Notes: generated by a model not told the origin, from the letters alone. Numbered from the stretch's first letter, positions 25,741 to 34,708 are shown. The stretch is 64,000 bases of DNA from Rhodoplanes sp. Z2-YC6860 (GCF_001579845.1 NZ_CP007440.1:682001-746000), one strand, 5' to 3'. A program made the numbers and translations.

Positions 25741-26712
25741 ATGAAATGGTCAATCGTTCTGGCGGTTGTCGCTTGCGCCGCAATGGCCGCCCCCGGTCAT
25801 GCCGAGGATCGCTATCCATCGCGACCCGTGAAGCTGGTTTTGCCGCAGCCAGCCGGCGGCGCGGTCGATCTCATCGCGCGGGCCTTGGCCGATCGGCTTG
25901 CCGAGCAGGTGGGGCAGCCGTTCATTGTCGAGAATATGCCGGGGGCCAATGGCGGTCTTGCCGGCGGCAACGTCGCGCGCTCGCCAGCGGATGGCTATAC
26001 GCTGATGCTCGCGGTCGATAGCAATCTCGTCATCAATCCGAGCCTCTATCGCACGCTGACCTACGATCCCTTCAAGGACTTCGTACCGATCAGCATCGTT
26101 GCGCGGCTGAACATGGTGCTGGTGGCCAATCCCAAGATTCCCGCCAACAGCGTCAAGGAGCTGATCTCGTATGCCAAGGCGCATCCCAACAAGCTCAACT
26201 ACGCCGAGATCGGCATCGGCAGCGCCATGCACATGGGCATGGAGCAATTCAAATTCATGACCAAGACCGAGATCAACCGTGTTTCCTATCGCGGGACCGC
26301 TCCGGCGATCACCGACGTGGTCGCGGGGACGGTCGATCTGATGTTCACCGGTCCGCCTTCGGCGAAATCGATGTCGGAGGGCGGCAAGCTCAAGGTGCTG
26401 GCGGTGGCGTCACCGGAGCGGATTGCGCTGCTGCCCGGCGTGCCGACCGTCGCCGAAGCTGGCGTGCCGGGCTACACGATGGCGAGCTGGTTCGGTCTTC
26501 TGGCGCCTGCAAAAACTCCGACGACAATCGTGGAGCGTCTGTCCGCCGAGACCAAGACGGCGGTGAACAGCCAGGCCTTCAAGGATCGCATGAAGTCCGT
26601 GGGTCTCGAAATCGACGGCGGCACATCTGCGGCCATGCTCGAGACCATGCGGTCCGATACGCAGAGATGGGCCGAATTGATCAAGGCAACCGGCATCACA
26701 ATCCCGCAATAG
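25741..26712 (+). CDS. Bug/TctC family tricarboxylate-type receptor
   Basis: A 323-residue periplasmic binding protein of the Bug (TctC-like) family. A signal peptide (residues 1-24) leads to the family opening YPSRPVKLVLPQPAGGAVDLIARALADRL, then IVENMPGANGGLAGGNVARSPADGYTLML, typical of the fold that clamps carboxylates or aromatic acids by two water-bridged carbonyls. ATG 25741 follows GTGGGATCC. No TctA/TctB transporter genes are adjacent, so it is an orphan receptor, as common in this lineage. It may serve the flavin monooxygenase gene seven bases downstream, with which it forms a transcript. Confidence 0.92.
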   Translation: MKWSIVLAVVACAAMAAPGHAEDRYPSRPVKLVLPQPAGGAVDLIARALADRLAEQVGQPFIVENMPGANGGLAGGNVARSPADGYTLMLAVDSNLVINPSLYRTLTYDPFKDFVPISIVARLNMVLVANPKIPANSVKELISYAKAHPNKLNYAEIGIGSAMHMGMEQFKFMTKTEINRVSYRGTAPAITDVVAGTVDLMFTGPPSAKSMSEGGKLKVLAVASPERIALLPGVPTVAEAGVPGYTMASWFGLLAPAKTPTTIVERLSAETKTAVNSQAFKDRMKSVGLEIDGGTSAAMLETMRSDTQRWAELIKATGITIPQ

Positions 26713-26719
26713 CTCGAGA

Positions 26720-28045
26720 ATGGAAATGAAACCGGACAGGCAAATGAATCTCGGCGTCTACGCCGTGGGGACGGGGAACCACGTCTCCGGCTGGCGATTT
26801 CCGGGAGCGGCGACCAGCAGCGAGGACTTTGCGATTTTCAAGACCATCGCGGACTCGTGCGAACGGGGGAAACTTGACTTCCTGTTCGTTGGGGACAGCC
26901 TCGCTTTCGTGCCGGATCAGCACCCGGGCCAGATGCTGAGATTCGAACCGCTTACCCTGCACGCCGCGCTGGCGACGCAGACATCGCGCGTGGGGCTCGT
27001 CGCGACGTGCTCGACCACGTATTCGGCGCCGTACAACGTCGCCCGGATGTTTGCGTCACTGGATAAGTTGAGCCGCGGTCGCGCCGGATGGAACGTCGTG
27101 ACCACAGGATTGCCCGCGGCGGCCGGAAACTTCGGCAGCGCCGAGCCGATGGACCACGCGCTGAGGTACGAGTCGGCCACGGAGTTTGTCGAAGTCGTCC
27201 AGGGGCTTTGGGACAGCTGGGAGGAAGGGGCCATCACCACCAACGTGGAAACGGGCGAGTATTTCGACAAGACAAAGGTGCATTCGCTCGACCACGTCGG
27301 TAAATTCTATTCGGTGCGCGGGCCGCTCAATCTGACACGCACGCCCCAAGGCCAGCCGGTCCTTGTGCAGGCGGGCGCTTCCGATGATGGCAAGAATTTT
27401 GCGTCACGATTCGCCGAAATGATTTTTTCATCCCAACTGGACAAGGAGCATGCCAAGGAATTCTACGCGACGATGAAGGCCAAGGTGGCCGAGCACGGCC
27501 GCAATCCGGATCACTGCAAGATCCTTCCCGGCTTCATGCCAATCGTTGGCCACAACGAGGAGGACGCGCGGAAGAAGCTTTCGGAGTTGATGCGCCTCGC
27601 CGTCCCGGAGGTCGCCTTGAAGATGATGTCGAGCCGGTTCGGGCACGACATGTCCGGGTTCGATCTGGATGGTCCGGTGCCGAATCTGCCGCTGTCGAAT
27701 GACATCCAGACCCACGCAAAGGTCGCCTACGCAAAGGCCCTCAAGGACAACCTCACGCTGCGGGACATTTACAATCAGGTCGCCGTGGCCCGCGGTTATC
27801 TCTTTGCGTGCGGCGACGCGGCGATGGTCGCCGATGTCATGGAGGAATGGTTTGCCGAGCGCGCTTGCGACGGCTTCGTCCTGGTGCCGCCTTATTTTCC
27901 CGTCGCCTTCGATGAATTCATCGATGCGGTCGTGCCCGAGCTGCAAAAGCGCGGCATCTTTCGCCGGGAGTATTCAGGGTTCACGTTGCGCGACCATCTC
28001 GGCTTGCCGGAGCCGGCGAACCGGCATTCAAAGCGTGTACCCTAG
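26720..28045 (+). CDS. FMN-dependent monooxygenase, NtaA/SnaA/DszA type
   Basis: A 441-residue luciferase-like (TIM-barrel) flavin monooxygenase that uses FMNH2 from a separate reductase to hydroxylate or desulfonate a small substrate. Family elements seen: an N-terminal MNLGVYAVGTGNHVSGWRFPGA, then RVGLVATCSTTYSAPYNVARMFASLDKLSRGRAGWNVVTT, and later GQPVLVQAGASDDGKNFASRFAEMIF. The length suits the group. The preceding Bug receptor suggests an uptake-plus-oxidation pair. The flavin reductase partner is not in the window. The substrate cannot be inferred. Confidence 0.9.
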   Translation: MEMKPDRQMNLGVYAVGTGNHVSGWRFPGAATSSEDFAIFKTIADSCERGKLDFLFVGDSLAFVPDQHPGQMLRFEPLTLHAALATQTSRVGLVATCSTTYSAPYNVARMFASLDKLSRGRAGWNVVTTGLPAAAGNFGSAEPMDHALRYESATEFVEVVQGLWDSWEEGAITTNVETGEYFDKTKVHSLDHVGKFYSVRGPLNLTRTPQGQPVLVQAGASDDGKNFASRFAEMIFSSQLDKEHAKEFYATMKAKVAEHGRNPDHCKILPGFMPIVGHNEEDARKKLSELMRLAVPEVALKMMSSRFGHDMSGFDLDGPVPNLPLSNDIQTHAKVAYAKALKDNLTLRDIYNQVAVARGYLFACGDAAMVADVMEEWFAERACDGFVLVPPYFPVAFDEFIDAVVPELQKRGIFRREYSGFTLRDHLGLPEPANRHSKRVP

Positions 28046-28063
28046 TTCAGCAGGCGCCCAACG

Positions 28064-28729
28064 CTAGCCGGAGATACGGAACCGGAAGCCGTGAAGCTCG
28101 ATGGTCGGAACGATGCCGCGAAACTGATCGTTGAAGGCGTGGATGCGGCGGCGCAACTCATCCGGCGAGACGCGGTCGTCGACCGTGCACATGGTCGCGT
28201 AGTCGCGGCGTGAGCTTTTCTTGCGGCTCCATTCGATGGACAGCGTCGGCAGCGGCTCCGCGCGGGTCGCGAGTTCCTTCGCCAGGCGCCACAGCAGATG
28301 GGCCAGACGGACATAGGCCATCTGCTCCAGTCCACGGACTGAGATTGCGTTCGGAACCTGGAAACCCTCGACGCCGACGATTTCGCCCTCGTCAACGCGT
28401 TCAGCCATCGCGTGAGCCGTGACGCCGAAGGCTGCCGCCCGTTCGTAGATCGCGAAATGCGCGGGCGCCCACCCCGGATATTCGGGCGGTCCCGGATGAA
28501 AGTTGTAGGCGCCGTAGCCTACGGCCTCGAGGATCTCTGGCGGCACGATTGTGCCGGACGTGAACGCAATCAGCCGCGATCGCTTCAGCAGCGCACGGTC
28601 GATCGCATGCAGGTCCGCAAGTGTCGTGGCCGGTGTGATCGACAGCGCGGGGTTGTGCTCCTTGAGCAGAAGACCGATGGCGAAGTGCTGTTGCGGCTGC
28701 GCCGCGAGAATGACGATGTTCTCAAACAT
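28064..28729 (-). CDS. Formyltransferase-like protein
   Basis: A 221-residue protein with the formyltransferase N-domain fold. A hydrophobic start (MFENIVILAAQPQQHFAIG) is followed by IAFTSGTIVPPEILEAVGYGAYNFHPGPPEYPGWAPAHFAIYE, matching the NFHPxPLPxYxGxxPxxWAI motif of Fmt/sugar N-formyltransferases. It lacks the C-terminal anticodon-binding-like domain of full Fmt, and the catalytic Asn-His-Asp set is represented by NFH and a downstream acidic DEGEIVG. Short formyltransferases modify amino sugars of surface glycans. Lying beside a transferase gene and flagellin, it may decorate flagellin (inference). It converges with the monooxygenase gene. Confidence 0.75.
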   Translation of the reverse strand: MFENIVILAAQPQQHFAIGLLLKEHNPALSITPATTLADLHAIDRALLKRSRLIAFTSGTIVPPEILEAVGYGAYNFHPGPPEYPGWAPAHFAIYERAAAFGVTAHAMAERVDEGEIVGVEGFQVPNAISVRGLEQMAYVRLAHLLWRLAKELATRAEPLPTLSIEWSRKKSSRRDYATMCTVDDRVSPDELRRRIHAFNDQFRGIVPTIELHGFRFRISG

Positions 28730-28812
28730 TCCAGTTCCGTTGCTTGCTTCTGCTGTTCCGCTGCCGTTTTCGGCCCGCAGTCTCACGACCCGCCGCGCCA
28801 AGCGCCGCGGGT

Positions 28813-30201
28813 TTACTGGAGATAGGCGACGTCTTGGGCGGTCCGCGGCGGAATCCGGAAACGGCGTTGCTGCGGAACCGCTTCGATCTGCCGGCCAAGG
28901 TCGGAGAACATTGCGTTGTAGATGAAGCCGGTCGGCTCGATCACAACGACGCGCGCGCCGGCGTGCTCGGCCGCCGCGATCGCGGCGTTCACGTCTTCCT
29001 CCCAGCGGCACAGCGACAGCTCGATCTGACTGAAGCACGCAGGATCGTTGCGGAACGCCTTCGCGACGCGGCGCACTGCCGACGCAGAGGCTGCGGCTCC
29101 ACTCGTCTGCACGTCGCGCAGCACCACCACCGCGGCTTCATGACCGGTCGATGCCGAACGAATAACGAGGTGGGCCTCCGGTGCGCCGGTGCGTCCCGCC
29201 CGGCGCGCGGTGCGCAGCATGTTCGGAAAGTCCCGAAGCGGATTGAGCTCCGTGGTGCACGTCCGCAGGCTGTGCCGGATCACCGACATGTCGAACGCTT
29301 CGCCGTCGTAAACGGAGTCGTGATAGCTGCGCGGCAGCCACAAGGTGCGCAGCGGAACCTGCGACGACACCAGGCTCCAGGCCTGGTCCAGAAGGTAGCC
29401 GCTGCCGATGGTCGGGCAGGCCTCGATCAGCCGCTCCCAGGTCTGCACCAGGACTTTGGCTTCCATCGTGTTGTTCAAGTAGAGGGTGCGCGGCGAGATC
29501 TCCCAGCCGCGCCAGCGATGGACCGCGACGTCGCATTCCACCTGTCGCAGTAGCGACGGTGTCCGGATGAAAACGGAGTCGTGCTCGACAAACAGGATCG
29601 GCCGGCCGGCGGTCTCTAGCGACCGGGCGATGAAGCGGATCTGCTGGCGGCTGCTCACGCCCTTGGGCAACTCGCCGCTGATCGGCTCGATGATGTGATC
29701 GAGGCCGAGTGCTTTCAACGAGCCGGCAAGCTGAGCTGCCGCCGCGGTGGCCTCAGCGGACGTCCGGTCGAAGCAGGACACGACCAGCGGCGCATTGTCG
29801 TCGCGGATCGGCGCCCAATCGCAGGAACCGGTGCCGCCCCACCAGAGGACATGCGGCTGTTCGGCGCCGGAGGCCGCGATGGTGCCGTAGCTGACAAGCT
29901 TCGACTTCAGCGAGTCGAAGAGTGGATTCTCACCGAACGGGATCACGACCACGCTGTTCAGCGGCAATGAGCGGCAGAACTGTTCGATCTGAGGTCCGGT
30001 GGGCGGCGTCGCGACGATAACGAGTCTTCGGTCGGCTTCGAGCGGACCGGGTGCGGTCCAGATCGCGGGTGTGCCGAGAATTCCGGCGAGCCACGCGACA
30101 TGATCGGACTGCTTCGAGCTCAGCTGGAACGAATGCAGCGCGGAGACCGCGCCGGCCGTATCGGGTGAGGTTTCGGCCGGGTGAGCCTGCCTGAAGTCCA
30201 T
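28813..30201 (-). CDS. Glycosyltransferase-like hypothetical protein
   Basis: A 462-residue protein, start at ATG 30201 (GGA about 9 bases upstream); ATG 30216 adds MEWRT. It has a Rossmann-like front half (LVIVATPPTGPQIEQ, VVVIPFGENPLF) and a middle part resembling nucleotide-diphospho-sugar transferases: RPILFVEHDSVFIRTPSLL, where EHDS stands in place of a DxD motif, then TLYLNNTMEAKVLVQTWERL and DQAWSLV. No family was identified with certainty. It is co-directional with the formyltransferase 83 bases on and divergent from the ECF sigma operon. A role in glycosylating the nearby flagellin is plausible but unproven. Confidence 0.55.
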   Translation of the reverse strand: MDFRQAHPAETSPDTAGAVSALHSFQLSSKQSDHVAWLAGILGTPAIWTAPGPLEADRRLVIVATPPTGPQIEQFCRSLPLNSVVVIPFGENPLFDSLKSKLVSYGTIAASGAEQPHVLWWGGTGSCDWAPIRDDNAPLVVSCFDRTSAEATAAAAQLAGSLKALGLDHIIEPISGELPKGVSSRQQIRFIARSLETAGRPILFVEHDSVFIRTPSLLRQVECDVAVHRWRGWEISPRTLYLNNTMEAKVLVQTWERLIEACPTIGSGYLLDQAWSLVSSQVPLRTLWLPRSYHDSVYDGEAFDMSVIRHSLRTCTTELNPLRDFPNMLRTARRAGRTGAPEAHLVIRSASTGHEAAVVVLRDVQTSGAAASASAVRRVAKAFRNDPACFSQIELSLCRWEEDVNAAIAAAEHAGARVVVIEPTGFIYNAMFSDLGRQIEAVPQQRRFRIPPRTAQDVAYLQ

Positions 30202-30628
30202 CGTGCGCCATTCCATGTGTTGCGATGGTACGGATGACGCGCAGAAATCAGGCGACGACGGCCTCGAATGGCGATGGAGTCGCGGAAGGCGCTGTGAGAT
30301 TTTCCCTGACGAAAATTGCAGTTTGTTAACTTTCGGAAATGGAGCGCCCGGGTCTAGCCTTGGTGGAATGATTCGTGAGCGCGTAGCGGGCACTGCCGGG
30401 GCGACGGCCTGAGCCAGTCATCTACCGATTTCGGCTGCTGTTGTTGTGTCCTTGCCGGGCCGAAGCGTCGATCGCCGTTACCGCGTCCAGTCTGCAATCG
30501 CTCGATCTTCAGGATGCTGTCCCAATATTGCCGGCCAACGGGATGCCAACACCCGGGTCGCCCGCCTGCCGGCGGGCGGCACGGATGTGGCGTCTTTGAG
30601 TGCCTCTTTCTGTTGCAATCCGGTCGGC

Positions 30629-30656
30629 AAATATTGCCGCCCACCCGGCAATATTT
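30629..30656. promoter_or_regulatory. AAATATTGCCG inverted repeat upstream of the ECF sigma gene
   Basis: AAATATTGCCG (30629-30639) and its exact complement CGGCAATATTT (30646-30656) are separated by six bases. GGCAA at 30626-30630 and TTGCC form an overlapping half-palindrome, and a further AATATTGCCGGCC lies at 30524-30536. This is the regulatory part of the 566-base gap (30202-30767), which also holds a GC-rich hairpin CGCCCGCC/GGCGGGCG near 30559-30580. It looks like an operator for the sigma factor or glycosyltransferase promoters. Confidence 0.6.
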
Positions 30657-30767
30657 TCCACTTAAGTATCTGAAAAATAACGAAAAAACGCCGCCTGAAT
30701 TCTCCAGCCGTCCCGTTCAAGGAGGTGACGAAGGGTGCGGGGCCGCCCGCGAGGCTAGGAGTTGCTC

Positions 30768-31460
30768 ATGACTTACGCGCTGGACGTCTGGGCGCCGGTC
30801 AAACTTGAAGACATCGCGTCTTCGATCGAAGCTCGTGTTGCTCGAACGACCGAGAAGCCCGTCGCGAGCTCGGAGCGGCCACAGCAGCCGTCAGCGGTGC
30901 ATGACGATGATCAGCCGCTGCTCGACCGTCTGGCCTTAAGCGACGAAGCGGCATTCCGGGAGCTGGTGCAGCGGCACATCGACCGCGCGTTCGGGCTTGC
31001 GGTGCGCATCCTCGGCGGCAAGGCCGACGCCGAAGACGTCGTGCAGGATACGTTTCTGAAGGTCTGGACTCATCGCGGCGAGTGGCAGCACGGTCGCGCC
31101 AAGTTTTCGACCTGGCTGTACCGCGTCGTCACCAACCGTTGCATCGATCTTCGCCGCCGCCCGCGCACCGACGATGTCGATGCGATCCCGGAGCCGATGG
31201 ATTCCCGGCCCGATGCGGTCTCGACGATGCATCGCCATCAGGTCAGCACGATTCTGGACGAAGCGATCAAGCGGCTGCCCGAGCAGCAGCGGATCGCTCT
31301 GATCCTTTCCTATCATGAGGACATGAGCAACGCCGACATCGCGGAGGTGATGGAGACGACCGTGTCGGCCGTCGAGTCGCTGCTCAAGCGCGGCCGTCAG
31401 CAGCTCCGGGCCATCCTGCGGGGCAACGAAGGCGACATCCGCCAGTCGTTTACCGACTGA
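30768..31460 (+). CDS. ECF-type RNA polymerase sigma factor
   Basis: A 230-residue sigma-70 family protein. ATG 30768 is preceded by GGAG (30757-30761). An extra N-terminal segment of about 65 residues, rich in Ala, Pro and Glu, precedes sigma region 2 (DEAAFRELVQRHIDRAFGLAVRILGGKADAEDVVQDTFLKVW) and region 4 (LPEQQRIALILSYHEDMSNADIAEVMETTVSAVESLLKRGRQQL). Regions 1.1 and 3 are absent, as in ECF factors. It would direct RNA polymerase to a small regulon, probably the flagellar filament genes that follow. Anti-sigma and sensor-like genes come three genes later. Confidence 0.92.
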   Translation: MTYALDVWAPVKLEDIASSIEARVARTTEKPVASSERPQQPSAVHDDDQPLLDRLALSDEAAFRELVQRHIDRAFGLAVRILGGKADAEDVVQDTFLKVWTHRGEWQHGRAKFSTWLYRVVTNRCIDLRRRPRTDDVDAIPEPMDSRPDAVSTMHRHQVSTILDEAIKRLPEQQRIALILSYHEDMSNADIAEVMETTVSAVESLLKRGRQQLRAILRGNEGDIRQSFTD

Positions 31461-31597
31461 TAACCATACCGATGCGGCGCGACAAACGTCGCGCCAGAAC
31501 TGCTGCGGCTGTCCGTTCAAGCGTTCGGACGGGGGATGTCTCACGTCACATGCATGTGCCGCGGCGCGGGGCGCCGCCCACCGGAGGGAGTAGTTCG

Positions 31598-32422
31598 ATG
31601 CCAGTGATTTCCAACAACGCGGCGGCAAACTCGGCCGTCGCCTACCTCAACATGAATTCGGCCGCGGAGTCCGCGGCGATTCAGAAGATCGCCAGCGGCT
31701 CACGGATCACGCAAGCGTCCGACGACGCGGCCGGTCTCGCCATCTCGACCAGCATCTCGTCCGACATCACCACGCTGCAGCAGGCCGCCACCAACGCGTC
31801 GCAAGCCACCTCGATCCTGCAGACCGCCGACGGCGGCGCGGCCAACATCAGCAACATTCTCACCCGCATGAAGTCGCTCGCTTCGGAGTCGGCCTCGGGC
31901 ACGGTCACCGACAGCAGCCGCGTCTACATCCAGGCGGAATTTTCGCAGCTCTCGAGCGAAATCGACAGCATCGCGTCGGGCACGTCTTACTCCGGCCAGA
32001 ACCTGCTCGACGGCACCAGCGCCTTCGCGACCGGCGTCAACGTGCTGGTCGGCTCGAGCTCGGCCGACAGCGTCTCGGTCACGATCGCCAATCTGAGCGT
32101 TTCTTCGCTGGGCATCGGCTCGCTTGACGTGAGCACGGAATCCGGCGCGACCTCCGCCATGTCCACGCTGGACACCGCCATCAACACCGTCTCGGCGGCC
32201 CGCGCGACGATCGGCGCGCAGGAATCGCGTTTCAACTTCAGCGCCAACTCGATCTCGACCCAGACGCAGAACCTGCAGGGCGCCAACTCCGCCATCACCG
32301 ACGTCGACGTCGCGCAGGAAGAGGCGACGCTCTCGTCGGCGATGGTGAAGACCCAGGCCGCGGTCTCCGCCGAAACCGCCGCCAACCAGATGCCGCAGTA
32401 CCTTCTGAAACTGTTGGGTTGA
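31598..32422 (+). CDS. fliC: Flagellin, short type
   Basis: A 274-residue flagellin, the filament subunit exported through the flagellar core. ATG 31598 has GGAGGGAG upstream. The N-terminal D0/D1 part (SAAESAAIQKIASGSRITQASDDAAGLAISTSI, then TNASQATSILQTADG) and C-terminal D1/D0 part (RATIGAQESRFNFSANSI, ending AAVSAETAANQMPQYLLKLLG) are complete; the central variable region is very short, so this fits a thin or lateral filament type. The many exposed Ser/Thr in the middle could be glycosylated. Upstream, GC-rich inverted bases precede the ribosome site. Confidence 0.94.
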   Translation: MPVISNNAAANSAVAYLNMNSAAESAAIQKIASGSRITQASDDAAGLAISTSISSDITTLQQAATNASQATSILQTADGGAANISNILTRMKSLASESASGTVTDSSRVYIQAEFSQLSSEIDSIASGTSYSGQNLLDGTSAFATGVNVLVGSSSADSVSVTIANLSVSSLGIGSLDVSTESGATSAMSTLDTAINTVSAARATIGAQESRFNFSANSISTQTQNLQGANSAITDVDVAQEEATLSSAMVKTQAAVSAETAANQMPQYLLKLLG

Positions 32423-32456
32423 TCCGCTCAATGCTCCTGGATTGACCCACAGCGAG

Positions 32457-32488
32457 ACGGGCCGGCCACACACCGGCCCGTCGTTCTT
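32457..32488 (+). terminator. Hairpin after flagellin
   Basis: ACGGGCCGG (32457-32465) and CCGGCCCGT (32473-32481) form a perfect nine-pair stem with a seven-base loop, followed by CGTTCTT. It lies between fliC and fliD and would end or attenuate the abundant flagellin message. Confidence 0.75.
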
Positions 32489-32504
32489 CCAAATGGGCCG
32501 ATAA

Positions 32505-34223
32505 ATGACTGTCAGCAGCGCAACGAATTCATCCTCCGCCGCAACGTCATCGGCTTCGACATCTTCGTCCTCCTCTTCTTCGAATACCGGGGGCTCAACA
32601 AGCCTCTCCAGCATCGATTGGAACGCGCTCATCCAGGCCGGCGTCCAGGCCAAGCTGCAGGCCGCAACGAGCATCCAGACCACGATCACCGCAAACCAGG
32701 CGAAGATCACGGCCTATCAGAAGATGCAGACGCTGCTCAGCGATTTGCAGACAGCCGCAGAGCCGTTCAGCACCTCGAACACCAGTTCGCTCGCGACCAG
32801 CGCCTTCAGCGCCCGAAGCGCCGCCATCACGGCGACGGGCAGCGTCGATCCGTCTTCGGCCGTCGCCATGACGGTCGACAACGGCGCGCCGAGCGGCACC
32901 TACACACTGACCATCTCGCAGGTCGCGCAGCCGCAGAAGGTGACGGGCACCGTCGTCGCCAGCCAGTCGTCGGATCTGGGCTACACCGGGACGTTCTCGA
33001 TCGGCCTGAGCGGCGGCTCCTCGGTCAACATCGCCGTCAACACCAACATGTCGCTGCAGGACCTGGTGTCGGCGATCAACGCCCAGGAAACCACGACCAA
33101 TGTGCAAGCCTCGGTGATCCAGGTGTCCAGCAGCCAGTTCGAGCTGGTGCTCAGTGCGACCCAGGACGGCGCCGATATCGCCACATCCTCGGTGTCGGGC
33201 GACGATGTGCTGACCAATCTGGGTGTCACGGACGGTTCCGGCAACTTCACCAACGAGGTCGAGAAGGCTCAGTCGGCGATCATCAGTCTCGACGGCATCA
33301 CGATCACCCGCAACACCAACGACATCAGCGACGTCATCTCCAACACGACGATCCATCTCTACCAGCCGACGCCGAGCGGCTCGTCGTTGAACATCACCAT
33401 CAGCCCGGACACCAGCCAGATCTCGACCGCGCTGCAGACGCTGGTCACCGACTACAACGCGTACCGCGACTACGTGACGTCGCAGCAGCAGACCGCCGGC
33501 GACGGCACCGCAGCCTCGGGAACGGTGCTGTTCGGCGACCCGACGATGAACGACATCATGAATCAGCTCGAGAACGCGATGAACACGACGGTCAACGGGC
33601 TTTCGCTCAGCGATCTCGGGTTGTCCTTCAACGGCAGCAACGACCTCGAGCTCGACACGACCACCCTGCAGACCGCGCTGACGGACAATCTTCCAGGCGT
33701 CGAGGCGCTGCTGGCCAGCCAGGCTGTTCCGTCGTCCACCGACCTGTCGACGATCGCGACGAACGGCACGGCGCCGAGCCAGTTCACCCTCGACGTGACG
33801 GTCGATGGCAGCGGCAACCTGACGTCCGCCTCGATTGGCGGCGACATGTCGCTTTTCACGGTCAGCGGCAACGCGATCATCGGCAATGCCGGGACGCCGT
33901 ATTCCGGCATGGCGTTCGACTACACCGGAAGCACATCGCAATCGATCGTCGTGACGACGACCTCGGGCATTGCGTCGCTGCTGAGCAGCATCGCGAACAC
34001 CGCCTCCGATCCGAGCACCGGCACGCTGCAAACGCTGGTTTCGAATCTTCAGACGGAAGACACGTCGTTGACGCAGCGGGTTTCAGATATCGAGTCCGAC
34101 GCGTCGCAGTATCAGTCGCAGCTGCAGACGCAATACGCCCAGTATCAGGCGGCAATTCAGGCAGCGCAGAACACGCTGACCTATCTGACGGCGTTGTTGA
34201 ATTCGAAGTCGAGTTCGAACTGA
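32505..34223 (+). CDS. fliD: Flagellar filament cap protein FliD
   Basis: A 572-residue hook-associated protein 2, which caps the growing filament and folds flagellin at the tip. A Ser/Thr-rich N-terminus leads to the family start SSIDWNALIQAGVQAKLQAAT. The middle shows the FliD N-domain (TYTLTISQVAQPQKVTG; LSGGSSVNIAV) and the C-domain (ITITRNTNDISDVISNTTIHLYQ) and ends in a coiled coil (TLQTLVSNLQTEDTSLTQRVSD...QAAIQAAQNTLTYLTALL). Codon use matches neighbours. It follows flagellin by 82 bases with a hairpin between. Confidence 0.92.
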   Translation: MTVSSATNSSSAATSSASTSSSSSSSNTGGSTSLSSIDWNALIQAGVQAKLQAATSIQTTITANQAKITAYQKMQTLLSDLQTAAEPFSTSNTSSLATSAFSARSAAITATGSVDPSSAVAMTVDNGAPSGTYTLTISQVAQPQKVTGTVVASQSSDLGYTGTFSIGLSGGSSVNIAVNTNMSLQDLVSAINAQETTTNVQASVIQVSSSQFELVLSATQDGADIATSSVSGDDVLTNLGVTDGSGNFTNEVEKAQSAIISLDGITITRNTNDISDVISNTTIHLYQPTPSGSSLNITISPDTSQISTALQTLVTDYNAYRDYVTSQQQTAGDGTAASGTVLFGDPTMNDIMNQLENAMNTTVNGLSLSDLGLSFNGSNDLELDTTTLQTALTDNLPGVEALLASQAVPSSTDLSTIATNGTAPSQFTLDVTVDGSGNLTSASIGGDMSLFTVSGNAIIGNAGTPYSGMAFDYTGSTSQSIVVTTTSGIASLLSSIANTASDPSTGTLQTLVSNLQTEDTSLTQRVSDIESDASQYQSQLQTQYAQYQAAIQAAQNTLTYLTALLNSKSSSN

Positions 34224-34238
34224 TCGTTCGTAAGCGTG

Positions 34239-34294
34239 CCAGGAGTTGGGGCCCCAGGAGTCGGCATTCCAAAAGTTGGCGTGTCAGGAGTTGG
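34239..34294 (+). repeat. Four 11-mers at exact 15-base period before fliS
   Basis: CCAGGAGTTGG (34239), CCAGGAGTCGG (34254), CCAAAAGTTGG (34269) and TCAGGAGTTGG (34284) recur at exactly 15-base steps. Three of the four contain AGGAG, a Shine-Dalgarno core; the last is the natural ribosome site of fliS, ten bases before its ATG. This makes up most of the 77-base fliD-fliS gap. Confidence 0.75.
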
Positions 34295-34300
34295 AGTTTC

Positions 34301-34708
34301 ATGTCGCAGAGTCAGAGTGCGTTTCAGGCGTCACAGGCGTACCGCACCGCTTCGGTCACCGTGTCGCCGTTGCGGGCGGTCGTGATGCTGCTCGAGGGCG
34401 CAGCCCGCATGCTGAAAATGGCAATCGAGGCGGGTGAGGCCAGGCGTTTTGAGGAAAGCCACGGGCATGTCATCAAGGCCACGACGATCTTGCGGGGGCT
34501 CGCCCAGCACCTCAATGCGCAGAAGGGCGGACACGTCGCGGATCAGATGGCGAAGACGTACCATTCGCTGATCATGGCCGCGCTGCGTGCCTATGGACGG
34601 CCCGATGCCCCGGCTCAGTACCGGCGGATCATCACCAGCCTGAACGAACTGCGGGAGGCCTGGTCCTTCGTGCTGAAGCAGAACTCAGGCTCCGCGGCCT
34701 CTGTCTGA
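34301..34708 (+). CDS. fliS: Flagellin chaperone FliS
   Basis: A 135-residue cytoplasmic chaperone that binds the C-terminus of flagellin and prevents early polymerisation. ATG 34301 lies four bases after GGAG. The sequence is helical with the family hallmarks AYRTASVTVSPLRAVVMLLEGAARMLKMA and a C-terminal helix ending NELREAWSFVLKQNS. It is the third member of the fliC-fliD-fliS set. The repeats in front may fine-tune translation. Confidence 0.9.
   Translation: MSQSQSAFQASQAYRTASVTVSPLRAVVMLLEGAARMLKMAIEAGEARRFEESHGHVIKATTILRGLAQHLNAQKGGHVADQMAKTYHSLIMAALRAYGRPDAPAQYRRIITSLNELREAWSFVLKQNSGSAASV

Noticed and set aside
32618-34300. Long open frame in another frame of fliD, leading into fliS
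   Set aside because: Frame +2 stays open through fliD by codon bias only; the sequence (His/Arg/Gln-rich) has no family features before FliS begins at 34301.
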